DNA of 64,000 nucleotides, taken from positions 4,783,207 to 4,847,206 of the forward strand of contig OZ234496.1 in assembly GCA_965153455.1 (NCBI GenBank), written 5' to 3'. Numbering within the stretch: position 1 is the first letter of the stretch; every line of letters starts with the position of its first letter. The position numbers were made by a program, and so were the translations under genes. Of this stretch, positions 10,553-23,159 are shown one piece after another. This stretch comes from Sphagnum compactum (Eukaryota > Bryophyta > Sphagnopsida > Sphagnales). Under the pieces are notes generated by a model. The model saw nothing but the letters and a program-made list of their open reading frames with translations, made no database searches and was not told where the DNA came from.

Positions 10553-11534
10553 AGATTTAATATTGAGAAGTATGAAGATAATTTACATATTAATCCAGAA
10601 ATAAATTCATTTAAATTTTTTATAATGTATATATATCACTATTTTATTTGGATAAATAGAAGAAACAAATTCATGAATCTTAAACTATTCGTCTTTTAGT
10701 AGTTGGATCCTATAATTTTTGGAATGTTCCAAATTTGATTTCAGAATCTAGATCAAGATCAATACCAATAGAAACATCTATAAATAAAGTTCGAACACCA
10801 TGCCAAATATATCTAAAAAGGAAAAAAAGAACAAATGTGACATCATTGAAGGTAAACCAACCCCTTGGACTACTACGGAAAACATCATTCGATTTTAGAG
10901 TAACGGGATCAAATTCAAAAATTTCACCCAATTGAACATGTATGGCATGTTTTTTCATGATAGCCAATTTTGGTCTTTTAAATGGAACATCCGTCCTAAC
11001 AATTCGTTCTTCATCTACTAAAACGACCAAAAAAATTCAAAGAAAGTAAGCATGCGAGGTATGAAAAGATCGTGTCCTTTTTTGTCTTTAAAAACATTGT
11101 GGCTTAACCACCCAACAGTAGTTCCATATCCATTATCTATCACGTCCACTCTAAACCTCCTTTGGCTAGATTATTACCAATATAATCATAAAAGCTAATT
11201 TTTTGAAAATTTTGGACCAAGCCTTTGATAAATTAAAATTTTCAACTTTATTGGAACAAATCTTTCTATCTATTTCCTATTGGAAGAATCCCTGATCCCA
11301 TTGATAGCGGATGAGACCAAATAATTCTATTGGAGTTGTTGCAAAATCATACCACATAATTCCAACAACGACAAAAGAAATAAAAAATACAATGACAATA
11401 TTAATAGATAGAACAATCTCAACATTCCCCATATGTAATCTTTTATAGAATCGTTGGAGAGGTGAACATTGGGGTCGAATAAATTTGTTAATATACTTGA
11501 AATGGGTAGATATGCCATTTATGGTAGCTCACTT

Positions 11535-12165
11535 TTGTGACGAAATGGTGTTTTTTCCATGGGTACCTTTTATTCAAATGCTTTTGATAATTAATATATC
11601 CTTAGATTTACTAATTGGAACTTGGATCTAAACTAACAACTTCATTATGAAAAGAATTGTGTGGTTATTTATTAATATAAAAAAAGTTCTTAGTAGTAAT
11701 GGACTTTTGAAATCGAAAAATATGGACTAGTCATATGATTGGAACATCACAAAATGGAAAAATTTTAATTGATTCACATTCCAAATTTGTTATTGGGATT
11801 CAATATATAATGTAAAACAAGATGTTAAACTCATATGAAGAATCTTTTCTTTGAAAACTTTAATTGTTTAATATTTAGGGATTTTTGAATGGATAAAATT
11901 TGACCATATTTTCATAAGTCCATATGAGTTACAATATTTGTTTGTTTGTTTCCGAATTTTGTCCCAAAGGCATATGTTTTTGAAAGTTTTAAATGGGGCA
12001 TTATTCCTTTGGACTTTATGAGTTTTTCTTTTAGGACTTATAAATCAAAAAATGACATCACTACATTAAACACTAATTTTCACATAGATTTTGGAAGGTT
12101 TGTAGGTGATTCAACATGTATTATTCAAAAATTATAATACTAATATTTTTTTAAGGTAACAACCA
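11535..12165. other. Unidentified insertion in psbB, about 0.6 kb
   Basis: CP47 coding similarity stops near 12,165 and resumes near 11,520, but only about ten residues are missing between these points, so roughly 630 bp is foreign. The edges show a weak inverted similarity (ATGGTAGCTCAC against ATGGTTGTTACC on the other strand), not enough to call a family. No coding frame is recognised inside. Confidence 0.45.
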
Positions 12166-12426
12166 TGTCTACTTGAATCATTTAAAAAACTCTTGTATGG
12201 ACTTATAACGAGTGTATTTTCTACCAACTTTGAACCTTGACTCCCCAAGCTAGAACTACGGTTGTATTTTCTAGTCAATCCATAAGGAACTAATACCCAT
12301 ATATCGAGACCAAATAAACTTCTTATGTGGAATGCTTTGAATCCAAAACAAATAAATCCCGAAAGAAATAAATGAATTCTAAATTTTTTGGGTAAATCCA
12401 ATGATGGTTTAATTGTGCATTCAAAA

Positions 12427-13006
12427 CAAAGTAAAGTAGACGACTCACTAGTCCTTGTCAAAAAAAATTACATGTAACCATGATTTTTTTTTAATGTAAT
12501 GAAAGTAGAATTTTTTTTATACAATAATTAACATGATGATAATCTTTCATTTTATGTTGAAAATGTTGAAAACCCCCATCTTGAAAACATAATTAAGTAG
12601 AACTAAAATATATATTTCTACTTGCAAAAAATGTCAGATTTTACCAAATGGGTTACGTGTAGATGAAATATTGATTTTATAAAAAAATCAACTTATTGGA
12701 GCCCTAAAAAATACTTATATTATCAAATTATGAATATTATAATCCTAATATATCAAAATTTTAATATGAAGTAGGTTTGAACACCATTTTGACAAGTTAG
12801 TTTCAAACGTACTTTCAACCTACTTTTATGATATCAAAGTTGTTCAAACTTTGTATCCAACTTCCCAAAAACTAAATGTAGGGCCCTATGGTTTTATATT
12901 TTTACTTCAAAATATTTTGAATCTACTTTCTTGTGTCCATATAAAAAATTGTTTCATTTTTTAATTGGATTTTGGGCGGACTACTTTTTTTGTTTACTTT
13001 ACCTTG
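12427..13006. mobile_element. MITE-like inverted-repeat element in psbB, 580 bp
   Basis: CP47 coding similarity is interrupted just after the ELFRDER segment (13,020) and resumes at KPSLDLP (about 12,420). The interruption begins with CAAAGTAAAGTAGAC and ends with the reverse complement of CAAGGTAAAGTAAAC, 13 of 15 matching. The interior is AT-rich without a reading frame. A target duplication is not clean; a blurred 8-9-bp candidate (GTGTCAA / ATGCACAA on the minus strand) would suit a Mutator-type element, but this is uncertain. Confidence 0.65.
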
Positions 13007-13468
13007 TTGACACCCGTTCATCGCGGAATAACTCTAAATCCCAAAAGACCCAATGCTAGATAGCTGCTAAAAAAACCAAATGTGATAATACAATATGCAT
13101 TACAACCACACCTTCATAATTTCAAAGATTTGCATTAATTATAATTTTTATAGTAATACTCCAACCCTCCTAGGATTTTTTAATTCCTAAATGAGTCATG
13201 AAAGGTATAACAAACATACCTTGTCTCCACATTAGATTAAAAAAATAGGAAATATTTGGTTAGAAAACTATTTATAAACAAGAAAACATAGTTATAATGG
13301 GAATAACAAAAAGAAAACCCCCGTATTAAGTAATAAGTAGTTTGATTAATGAAACAATAGAAAGAAACAAACTTGAATTGAGGGTGGTGAAAAAAAAGGT
13401 TTATCGAAAAATATTAAAAATGTGAAAGTCTTTTTTTTTAAAGGAGAAAACAAATGACTTTTTTATTT

Positions 13469-13550
13469 GAACCATTTGAGTTGTATGCTTCTAAAGAAAC
13501 TTGTACAATTCCAAAGAAAGAGAATTTATCAATCTATTCTAATCAATCAA
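13469..13550 (+). other. clpP intron 1 (group II) 3' end with domain V
   Basis: The segment has GAACCATTTGAGTTGTATGC, then TTCTAAAGAAAC, then TTGTACAATTCC, an imperfect hairpin like plastid group II intron domain V. It is followed by an ATTCTAATCAAT tail resembling domain VI, right before clpP exon 2. It shows that the donor clpP had its first intron. Confidence 0.65.
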
Positions 13551-13834
13551 CTTTATCGAAAAAGATTACTCTTTATGGGTCAGCATGTAGCTAACAAAAT
13601 CACAACTCAACTCATTGGTGTTATGATGTACCTAAATGGGTAGATGAAAGCAAAGAAATGTATTTATATATTAACTCTCCTGGAGGAACAATATTAGTTG
13701 GAATATTTTTTTATGATGATATGCAATTTGTAGTACCGAATGTACATATAATTTGCTTGGGATTGGCTACTTCTATGGGATCTTTCATCCTAACTGGGGG
13801 AGAAATCACTAAATGTATAGCGTTGCCCCATGTT
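13551..13834 (+). pseudogene. clpP: clpP exon 2 (plastid Clp protease subunit)
   Basis: The frame reads [20 protein letters not shown] and [10 protein letters not shown] 1-nt loss near 13,640 then shifts to [36 protein letters not shown] and [20 protein letters not shown]. The exon includes the region of the catalytic serine: in Clp proteases the motif is GxxASMGS, here LATSMGS. It ends at a GTGCGCC, the 5' consensus of a group II intron, close to the usual clpP exon 2 boundary. Exon 1 and exon 3 (with the catalytic His/Asp part) are not seen. It is a nuclear relic. Confidence 0.92.
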
Positions 13835-14000
13835 GTGCGCCAATGTTTTTTATTTATTAATAAAGGGGGAAATGATCTACTCATAATTAGGAGCTATAAA
13901 TTGAACCTTAGTGTAAAGGACTTGGTCCCAATTTGGAATTCTAGACCAACTACATTGTAAGAATGAATTGGGACGTATAAATCAAACCCTAGTGTGAAAT
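13835..14000 (+). other. clpP intron 2 remnant and right edge of the plastid insertion
   Basis: The intron start GTGCGCCAATG is followed by plastid-like AT-rich sequence. Two similar segments with ATAAATTGAACCTTAGTGTA at about 13,897 and ATAAATCAAACCCTAGTGTG at about 13,978 suggest a small duplication near the junction. The transition to nuclear repeat sequence is not sharp. Confidence 0.45.
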
Positions 14001-17000
14001 GCCCTTAAATTACTAATAATTTATACTTTCATTTTTTAAGTATCTCAAGGAGTGCTTAGTACTTGACCTTGCAAAAATATGTCTCACATGCAAGTTTAAG
14101 TGTTTACTTTTTCCAACCCCACCCATAAAATTAAAAGTGGAATTACAAATAGGTGAAAAAATACTAACAACAACCCACCTAGACCAATCCAACTATCTAA
14201 CCAATCAAAAGTTTTGTTCGAGGGTGAAAGCACACTACACTATTTGTAAAATGTTGTCACAAGATCATTTTTGCAAGAGTTTGGGATTTGTAATTGGTCA
14301 TGTGATTAAATAGAAATGATTAAGCTGACAAAGGACTCAACACTATAATGTAATATATACTTTAATCACATTGTATGAATTTTTTTAATAGTTTTTGAAT
14401 TGTCATAACATAATGAACTTTTTAAAAGGTATGCAAAAACTTGTAACAATTCATAATCAAGAATATGGTATGGTACCATTGATTTTAAGGAAGACATTTT
14501 GAGAGGATTTTGATGACCAAATCTTTCTATGTATTTTGAATTATGGTTTTGATCCCAATGAGTACTTATTTAAAATGAAAGTAATAATTTAAAAACTCTT
14601 ATTTAAATTTAAGTTCTCCATAAGGTAAACTAGGGTTGGAATGTTTTTATAATGGATTTTTAACAATAACTTGTAAAATGACTTGTGTGATTCAAGGTAT
14701 CGTGTTTTCACATTGCCTTTGTAGTGTGAATTTAAGCAATTATGGACTTCCATATGTGTTTAAAATTGTTACACCTTAGTGTGCTTTCACCCTGGGCACG
14801 TACTAAACGTTGTTATGCTTTTTACCAACCTTAGCAAATTGTGAAAAATGTTAGGCCAAAACCATTTTGTTGAATGAAATTAGCACATTTTTCTTCATCT
14901 AATATTAATGTGCATGGTCACATACTAAGCGAGCCAACGAAATTGTTCTTAATTGATCTAAATTTGCACGTTACCTACTACATAAAAGGATGCCAACAAT
15001 TACCTTGATGTGAAAAAGAAATGCAAGAAAATTAACATCAAAACTGAAATTTTCTTCTTCTTCAATATTCCTTTTGGGGGTTTGAACCCACCCATCATTC
15101 CACACAATATCATTGATGTAAGCCACATAATTGTTTTTTCAAAATTTTGTGATGTAGCCAAATTGGAGATCATCCACAAGAAAATCTAGTTGTAGACCAA
15201 AAATGAAAGTAAAACTTTTTTAGGATCCTTTTGTATTTTAGCTACCTTTTAAAACCTATTATAGAAATACGGAGAATTTATTTTACTTTATTCAAAATCT
15301 AGCTATATAGGACATTTTTTCACAATTTTTTTTTAATGTGTCAAAATCTTTTTTTTCAAGTCAACATAATACAAAAGTTCACCCAAAAATAACATTGGTG
15401 GGTTATGCACAATATCATGGTCTTTTGTCCCCTTACATTGTTCAATGCTTAACAAATTATTTACTAAAAACATCTCAATTGTTTGCTTTGCAACATAGTA
15501 CCTTAAATCTAATAGCTAGTTTGGCATGCAAAGTACGATCTTGACTTGAATAGTATCCCATCCACATAGCTCTCAATTGTCATTGTCATTTCTGTCATGC
15601 TTCTTGTGTGCAACCATCTTAAGCCTTCCTATGCCTCTAATCATTCTCTTGTTTTTTTTTATCTCAATCACATGAAATTATGCAAAGCTTCCAAGCACCT
15701 TGTAGACCCATCTTGATTTTTTTCTTTTTCTTCGTGAAGTTACGTGTGTTTCTTTGGTCATTCGAAACAAAAACTACATGTGTTTATTTGTTCATTATTT
15801 GTGACATTGCAAATGTTTATTTGTTCATTGATTGTGAAGTGGTACAAAAAACAATGGAACATTGGCAAAGCAAGTTTATTACTACAATTTAAGGTCAACC
15901 GTGAGGGGCATGTCCACCATGGCAAATTTCAACCAGAGTATAAAACATACATTGAAAGGGACAAAATCTTGCAATTTCATTAAGATTGATTTAGATGGAA
16001 TAAATGAGCTTGATTCAAACATTGTTGTTGTAAAAAATCAAATTGAATAAAAACATGAGATGTCACTCATTTAGATTTTTCATTTGTTCTCACACATCTG
16101 AAAAATATTTTCCATGCATGTGTCTAGTTGACTGTCTTTAAACAATTCATCAAAAATATCATTGTGGTGCTACTTGGTTGATTATATTGAAAGTGGAAAG
16201 ACCATGTGAGCTTCCACAATCCTTGATGTTGCATGTGAAGGGCCAACATTTAGCCTCATTTGAAGCTTTTATAATTTTCTTACCCTGTGAAGCTTGAAGT
16301 ATTCACAAGATTCTTGAAAGCCTAGTTGCACATCAAGAATCATGAACAAAACCATTGTGCTTTGGTTTTCAAAACTCAAAGCTTTCTTCAAGGTGGTGGT
16401 GGCCATATCCACTATTGCTTTCACCTAAGCATGAAGGGGATTTTCTTTCATTTTGCTAATTCAATTTGATTCCTTCACAACTTTTGATACAAGTATTGTT
16501 GATAAATTGTTGTTGGGGAACCTAGGTTGAGCATCTCCACCTCTTCAATTTTGATTGTTTCAAACAATGACATGGAATGCTAGTGCTTTACTAGAGGAGA
16601 TTTGTGTGTTCTATAAATGGAATTTCATGCCAACAAGGAATTTCATGCAACAACAACCAATAATGTAAAAAGAAAAAAATTGGTGTCGTGGGTGCTTTGA
16701 TTTGTAAAATTGGAGAGTTTTATGTATTGTGTCTTTAATTGATGTTTCAAATTCTTGCAATGTTTGGATAATGCTATGATTTCCAATGAATTTAGCAATG
16801 TCATGTTTGATAATGCTCCATTTTTATTCTAATAACCTCATAAGTCTCATACTTAATCCAATTAAACAATTTTGATTGTATTGTTCAACACCCCAATCCC
16901 AAAATGCATTATTTTAGTGACCATCCCCAATGATCGAATGTTGTGAAACATGTAAGAATAAGTGGCACAATTGTGCATCATCATCACAAACACAAAAATT

Positions 17001-18930
17001 CCCTTTCTTCACTATTGCTAGTGTACTAAATTACATCTTGGCAATGACTAATGACACCATTCAACACTTTCATGATGTTCCACACGTCATTTGACATCAA
17101 CAAACTCACTTGGTGAGTTCATGCTTGCTCTTGGTATCATGTGAAGAATTGATGAATGAGAAGAGAAAATATGTTAGGGCTAATAAGCTTTTTAAAGTTT
17201 GAAATTCTAGGTGGGCTTGCAAAAAAGGCACCATTAAACATGGCAATATTCACAACTAGTTGCCATTCACAAGCAATTTACTAATAACAATGGAGATGTT
17301 CTAACAACCAATGGTGAACATTCCTTTTCCATAATACTATTACATAAGGGGTGTTGGACTACTTAAGTGGACCAAAATTTGACATGTATTCTATTGTTTT
17401 AGAATACCAAAAAAATTGTATTTTATGAAAATCATGATTATTTCCTAGGTGACCATTGATAAACTATATTAGTACAAATATTGTATGTTTAGCTTTAGTT
17501 TAAAAATGTAGAGATCACTAGTATATATTATACCAAATACAATGAAAGGTGATAGCAACCAATGCACATATAAAAATTAAGGTATTCACTATGAGAAATC
17601 ATGTATGTTGGGGTGTAGTCACAATCAAATGACCCAAAAAGCACGTAAGGCCATGGCCAAAACTCTATAAAAATTGTAATTTTGTTAGATATATTTTTGT
17701 GCTACCACTTTAATGTCATGTTAATCATGGAATTTAGTGTTAAATGACTCATATGAATGTTGAAGAATTCAAAATAAAAATTTAATACAATTTATTTTGG
17801 GTTCTTGGTTTGAATAAAACACATTTGAACTTGAACAACAATAGCATCAAAAGCAGTCAATTTTGTAAATTACTAAGCGAAAAACTTTCTTCATAAAGGA
17901 ATTTTGATGAAAAAGAAATTGAGATGATGTCAATTGATTATCCACACTTAAAAATCACTCACAATTTGAAAGTTGTGAAATTAAATTTTTTAAAAAATTA
18001 AAAATCTATTGAACAAAATTTTAAAATTTCAAAAATCCTTTACCACATGTAAATGAGGTGTAATTTACATGACATTTAAAAAAAGAGTTTTAGTTTTTTT
18101 ATATAAAAAGAATTAAATAATTAACATATTTTCATAAAATTTGATATTAAGATAATTTTTCAAAACGAAATGCAAAATCTGGTAGAATTTGTACATTTAA
18201 AAAAAATTCTTAGTTATTCATGAAAAGTTAATACAAAAAATTTGATGTATTGAAAAATATATATGTATTTTTAGCAACATATTGCAAAATATTTCATCCT
18301 AAAAGTCCTTTCTATGATAAAGTGAAAATGAATATAAAAAGGATTATAGTCCATGAATCCTTTGTCACCGTTGGTTCACTTGATTGTGATTGCACCTGTT
18401 GAAACTTGTCTAAAGTAACTAAAAAATGTATGTTGTAACTAGGAATGTGTTTGATGCAACCAATTCCTAGTTGCATTGAACATTTTTTAATTACATCAAA
18501 CAAGTTAAATGGACACAATTTCTCATATTGATTTTGTTAGGTGGACAAAAAAATGACATTTCATTGCATTCCTAACATCCTAAGGGTTCCTTGTTGTATG
18601 TAAATTGGTCAATAACATCCTCACAAGAAGTAAATTTGTTATCATCTTATTAAATAATACTAATTGGTACCAATTGGATGAAACCTTCTAATAGTCTTCA
18701 TTTCCAAACATAAAGCCCAATATATGTGGACGAGTACTTCCTCCGCACAAATATATTCACAACACCACTTTAATTAAATTCCATAAGAATTCATTAGCAT
18801 AACCTTGACCTTTTTGCTTTGGACTATATATTTTCATTTTGGTTTCTTGGTTTTCTTGTGATTGATAATATTTTACACATTCATTACATTCCATAAATAC
18901 CACTTGGACAATATTTTTGGTCCAACCAAG
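14001..18930. other. Degenerate nuclear repeat DNA, no gene recognised
   Basis: AT-rich sequence with only short open stretches that look random. A segment near 17,260-17,350 resembles 47,740-47,830, so at least part of this interval belongs to a dispersed repeat with a second copy there. A CACTATGAGAAATC at 17,587 resembles a CACTA terminus but has no partner. I see no RNA gene or conserved protein. Confidence 0.4.
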
Positions 18931-18939
18931 CGAACCAAC

Positions 18940-19165
18940 ACCCAAGGATCAACATATGATGACATGCATGGCCACAACATGACATGTCATGTGTGATAGG
19001 TTACAATGCATGAAACGGTGTGTGGATCACATATTTGACCTAATTGTACACAATATTAGGAGACAACAAATGGGGCCAAGAATTAGAGAGAAAAACCTTG
19101 ATATATATATAGTCATGTGTAAGGAGAAAAATGGAATACATGTGGGGTCACAATAAAATTGAAAA
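18940..19165 (+). repeat. Dispersed repeat, copy 1 (partner at 47,835-48,070)
   Basis: Shared phrases in the same order include AAGGATCAACATAT, GTGTGATAGGTTA, GTGTGGATCACATA, TTAGGAGA and AAAAACCTTG, followed by a GGTCACA. The two copies are directly oriented and diverged. They probably come from an old retroelement, but no coding region identifies the family. Confidence 0.7.
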
Positions 19166-19640
19166 GGTCACATGAATTTATAGCTTTGAAACAATGGGTG
19201 AAAAAACTTGGAAGTAGTGTTTTTTTTTAGTGAACTTCAAATTGCCTTCTACCATTGTGTTAAAAAAACTGGAGGGTTATTTTGGCATAATCCCCAAAGG
19301 TTACAAAACAAAACGTGGATTGCACTTAAAATTTTTCCTAAAATTTAATCCCCATCACCATACATGGCAAGCTTGCAAGCAACGAGGTAACCAAATGACA
19401 CCATCCTATTGTTCAATATAATTGATGTTTACTCATTACCTTCTTTCTTCCCCAAAAATGCATTGTATATTACATTTTGTGTCGCCTATTGTTGTCAACT
19501 ACAAAATGGGCCCTTTAAATCATCAAATATCAATAGAGGAAAATTGAAAAAAAAATGATTACCATTTGTAATTATATTCTAGTCACAAAAGACATTAAAT
19601 ATCAAAAATTGCTTAGTTTCATTAGACAAGTTGCATAAAA

Positions 19641-21406
19641 CACTAGTTGCAAGTGTGGATCAAGTCAATGGTCAACCAATATTTCAACGTTTGTATATTA
19701 TTGTTTGCCATGCATTTAAAAATCAACAACTTACATAATGAACCTGGCAAATGAAAAATGTTTGATTTTTTTTGTTTCAAAAATAAATAGTAAATCCTCA
19801 TGGGCTATTTTTAATGGTTGTAGACTATGACACATGGCATGATACCAATATGCCACATGATATTTTAAAATTTTGGTCAAAATTAATTAAAGTCAATATT
19901 TAGGTAGGTAAGTAGGACTATGTAGGTAGGCAAGTAGATAGGAAGTGGGGACAAAACATATGGGATAAAAATTGAAGTTGCAACTTAGTTGCAAACTAGG
20001 TTACAACTAAAAAGTTTATCTCATATCTTTTGTCCTCCTTTTTTATTTTGTAAATTATATAACTCAGTAGATAAGTAAAGAAATAACTACCTAATTATTC
20101 ATAAATAAAATTTCATATTATAAATATAAAATTTCATATTAGATAAATTTAATTACTAAACTAACTTATTAGTGTTAAATTTTAGTTAAATACTCAATAA
20201 TTCATATCTAAGCAATAAATAATTAACTAACTTATTAAAAGGGTATCATTTTTTTCATAAATAAAAAATTAATGTTAAAAAATTTAACTAACTAATAATT
20301 AAATAGCCAAGTTATTGATTATAACATTTCATTAATAGTTTTAAATATTTTTTAAATAAATAAAATATTAAATAATCAATAGTTAATATCTAAATAACAA
20401 CCAACTAACATATTTGTTATACATTGTTAATTAATATTTCAGAAATTTAAAAATAATCAAATAAATAAATAAATAATAGATGATGAAGCCTCTAATGAAT
20501 TATGAGTTATTAAATAATAATTTCCTAAGAAATAAAAATATCAACGAGTTAATTAATATTTTAAATAAGAATTAATCGATTAACTTATAAGTTATGAGAT
20601 TTTATTGATGGTTTTTAAATAATCAAATAAATAGCTAAATTTTTTATTTATTTATTATAATCTATCAATTAAAATTCTAAATGAAGATAAAATTATATAT
20701 TATTAATATTTATTAATTAACCAATAATTAACTAGTTAATGAGTTAATTATAAACTATTAATGAATAGGTCATAAATAAATAAATAAATAAATAAATAAA
20801 ATGTTATTACATTTATAATTATGAGCTAAATAATAATAAACTAATACATTGAATAATTATGAAATAGTAATTATAAATAGTTAATATGAACTATTAATTA
20901 TCAATTAATTAAGAATTAGTGTAACTAATTAATCATTATTTAATTAATAAGTAAAAAACTTACGTTAGTTAGGTAGATTTAGTTAGGTAGGTAAATAAAA
21001 ATATATAGGTAGGTAGGTAGGTAGTTAGTTTGCATAAATACAAATTAAATACAACTTTATAAATACACCAATGGAAACATACGACCATTATACCCCTAAT
21101 AGAATTTAACAAAAGTACACATACTTTTCAAAAGTTTTCTAATACTATAGGGGTATCTTGACATGCTAGTGATGTGATTTAATTTCGTTCCATTTGCAAT
21201 TAATGGGACATATGGGCATAATCGTGGATGAAAACAATTTTAAAGTGTAGGATGAAGAAGTCATTAGTTGCATAGTCCTGGCATAGTTCCAAGAATTGTC
21301 AAAGGTGGAAAATAATTGCAAAAATGATTAGAGCTAGTTGCAAATGAGGATAAGTTACACATAATTGCAAATGCATTAGTTGCATTTCAGGGGATTTCTT
21401 CTAGTG
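19641..21406. mobile_element. CACTA-like element 2, right end clear, left end uncertain
   Basis: The right terminus reads GGGATTTCTTCTAGTG, i.e. CACTAGAAGAAATCCCC on the other strand, close to the ends of the element at 891-4,307. Inside are the family marks: a CACATGG segment (about 19,834), TAGGTAGG tracts (19,905 and 20,970-21,030), the TTGCAACTTAGTTGCAA block (about 19,977), TTATATAA at about 20,057 and an AT-rich core. A CACTAG at 19,641 is offered as the left end, but the flanking triplets (AAA, TAC) do not match. No transposase is visible. Confidence 0.55.
20060..20960. repeat. AT-rich core of CACTA-like element 2
   Basis: The core is low-complexity A/T sequence with runs of TTAATTAA-type words and an AAAT tetranucleotide run at about 20,771-20,800. 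It is non-coding. Confidence 0.6.
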
Positions 21407-21409
21407 TAC

Positions 21410-23159
21410 ACATTTTTTATTGAGATTTCCATTTCTATAATCCTTATGATGTTAATACCAAAATCCAAATCCTTAAAATGAGTCATCATTTAGCAAATTC
21501 ATAAATGTGCAACTTCACTTCATTAATTCAAGTTAAATAGAGGATGAAAGTCAAGATGTTCTACAAGGTGAAATGGTGATTGTGATTAGCCATGACTAAA
21601 ATGTCTTCAATTTAAAAAATTGCATTGTCTAATTTAAACCCCTAACTTTTGCTTTGATCTTTGCACTTGTAACTTAGTTGTTGCAATGTGATGTTGTTTG
21701 TGCATCATGTAGTGTGTAAATCTTGTAAGCTTCAACTTTCCAGCCTTTGAATGTGAGGCATCAAATTAAACCTAGCCACACAAGCGAAGAAAGGAATATT
21801 GCAAGTTCATCAAGGTCAATTTGAAGGATGTCTAATAATAGATGATGATCAACACAATAACAATTTCAACTTGGGAATGAATATAAAAAATAAGAACAAC
21901 CTAGGAGGAGCAAATATTTCCATTTCAAACAATGATAATGTTACCTTCTTGAGACTAAAACTTGGATTTTATTCTACATGGAATTAATGCAAGATAGATA
22001 CATAGGTTTTAGGGGTACAATATAATAGTTCTTTAATATCATCAACGACAATATGGTGTTTCTAGGTCTTATACCAACTACTACTTATGGCTTGATATTA
22101 GATAGAATGAATTTCCTTGCTTACAAGCCATATCCATCCATTTGATCTAGAAGCTAATACAACCATGTAACCATGGCCACAAATATGTTTGACCAAGATG
22201 TCACCACCATTGCGGAAATGATCAATGTTGATATTCTTATATAGGTGCCTGAGTGATGGGGTCACAATTGACAACCTAGGTATTGGCAATAGAAAAATAT
22301 GTTTACTATCATATGAAGGTGTGGCAATGCTCATTTCGAGATTTATTGTAGTGAATCTAATGATAAACTAATGGATATATGAAGGAAAACAAATACTACA
22401 AAATTTTCCCCATAACCTTGGGATGCAATGACTATGTGTGTGGATAAAAGCAAGAAACATCTTTCACTTGGTGAAAAAAAAAACAATGATTCATGAGTTG
22501 GGGTTGTTGTGATAACATAACAACAAGAGGTGTAAAACCTTTGGTGGCACCATAAGCAAGCCTCGCTGACAATCAAAAATTCGCACCGCAATAAATCAAG
22601 TTATGTGGACCACAAAGGGCACCATACCTTGCATCTTCAAAAGGTTCATATCATGGTTGGATCCAAAAAAGTCATAGTTTTGACTATTTGTCACCACCAC
22701 ACGAAAAACATTCATTTCAAAGTGAAAATGGTAAATTATCCTTGGGCAATGAAGAGTTGGAGATGCTTGGGTATCTTTTTTCACACAACTCTACACGTCT
22801 TTTACCCTTTCGTATCAAGGTTTTTGCCACACCAAAAGAATATGGATTAGGTCACAACCTTTAGAGATGTGCAATCATACATTCATCATTTTGAAAATCT
22901 TCTTTACAAGCTAATAAATCATCAATGATTAGAGGAAGAGCTTTCAAACCAAGGAAAGAAATGAAACATCTTGAAAAAATCATGAAGCTTCAAGTGGTAA
23001 ATGAAATTGACAAAATGACCGTAGATCACAAACATAAATAGTTTCATTTCCTAATGACATGGTTGTGAATCTATCTATTCAAGAGTTTTTTTTTTGGTTT
23101 TTGCATAGAGATGATGCTTAAATAGTAGAATATTTGGTCATAAGAAAGTCAATTGACAA
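21410..23159. other. Degenerate repeat DNA, no gene recognised
   Basis: Short open stretches occur on both strands without recognisable domains. The interval leads directly into a Copia-like reverse-transcriptase relic, so part of it may be the upstream portion of the same decayed retroelement. Confidence 0.3.

Larger units (their letters stand above)
10680..13350 (-). pseudogene. psbB: psbB (CP47 apoprotein), broken by two insertions
   Basis: The minus strand carries nearly the whole CP47 sequence. From the N-terminal side these are NLMWRQGMFVIPFMTHLGI (about 13,200), YEGVVVMHIVLSHLVFLAA and ELFRDER (about 13,020). Then come [19 protein letters not shown] and PYGLTRK (12,250-12,440), [20 protein letters not shown] (about 11,440), [18 protein letters not shown] and DQGFFQ. 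The C-terminal part has [29 protein letters not shown]-like sequence, SSPRGWFTF and a stop at 10,680. The protein is a chlorophyll-binding inner antenna of photosystem II. Insertions at about 11,535-12,165 and 12,427-13,006, plus stops and frameshifts, inactivate it. The extreme N-terminus is barely recognisable. Confidence 0.9.
195..13900. other. Large decayed nuclear insertion of plastid DNA (NUPT)
   Basis: Translated fragments in this interval match, in order, rpl14, rps8, infA, rps11, rpoA (all +), petD, petB, psbH (-), psbN (+), psbT, psbB (-) and clpP (+). This is the standard land-plant plastid order, and psbN is opposite to its neighbours as in plastids. Every gene has stops, frameshifts or insertions, so the block is a nuclear relic and not an organelle genome. 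rpl36 was not found between infA and rps11. Transposons and unknown insertions expand the block. The left edge, inside rpl14, is sharp; the right edge, in clpP intron 2, is approximate. Confidence 0.93.

Noticed and set aside
17587-21406. A 3.8-kb CACTA element from CACTATGAGAAATC to the 21,406 terminus
   Set aside because: The flanking triplets differ (ATT, TAC), and the interval would include a dispersed repeat and unrelated sequence; a shorter element is more likely.
22098-22850. Cluster of 60-80-codon frames on both strands
   Set aside because: No shared domain, no codon continuity between them, and next to retroelement relics; taken as chance.
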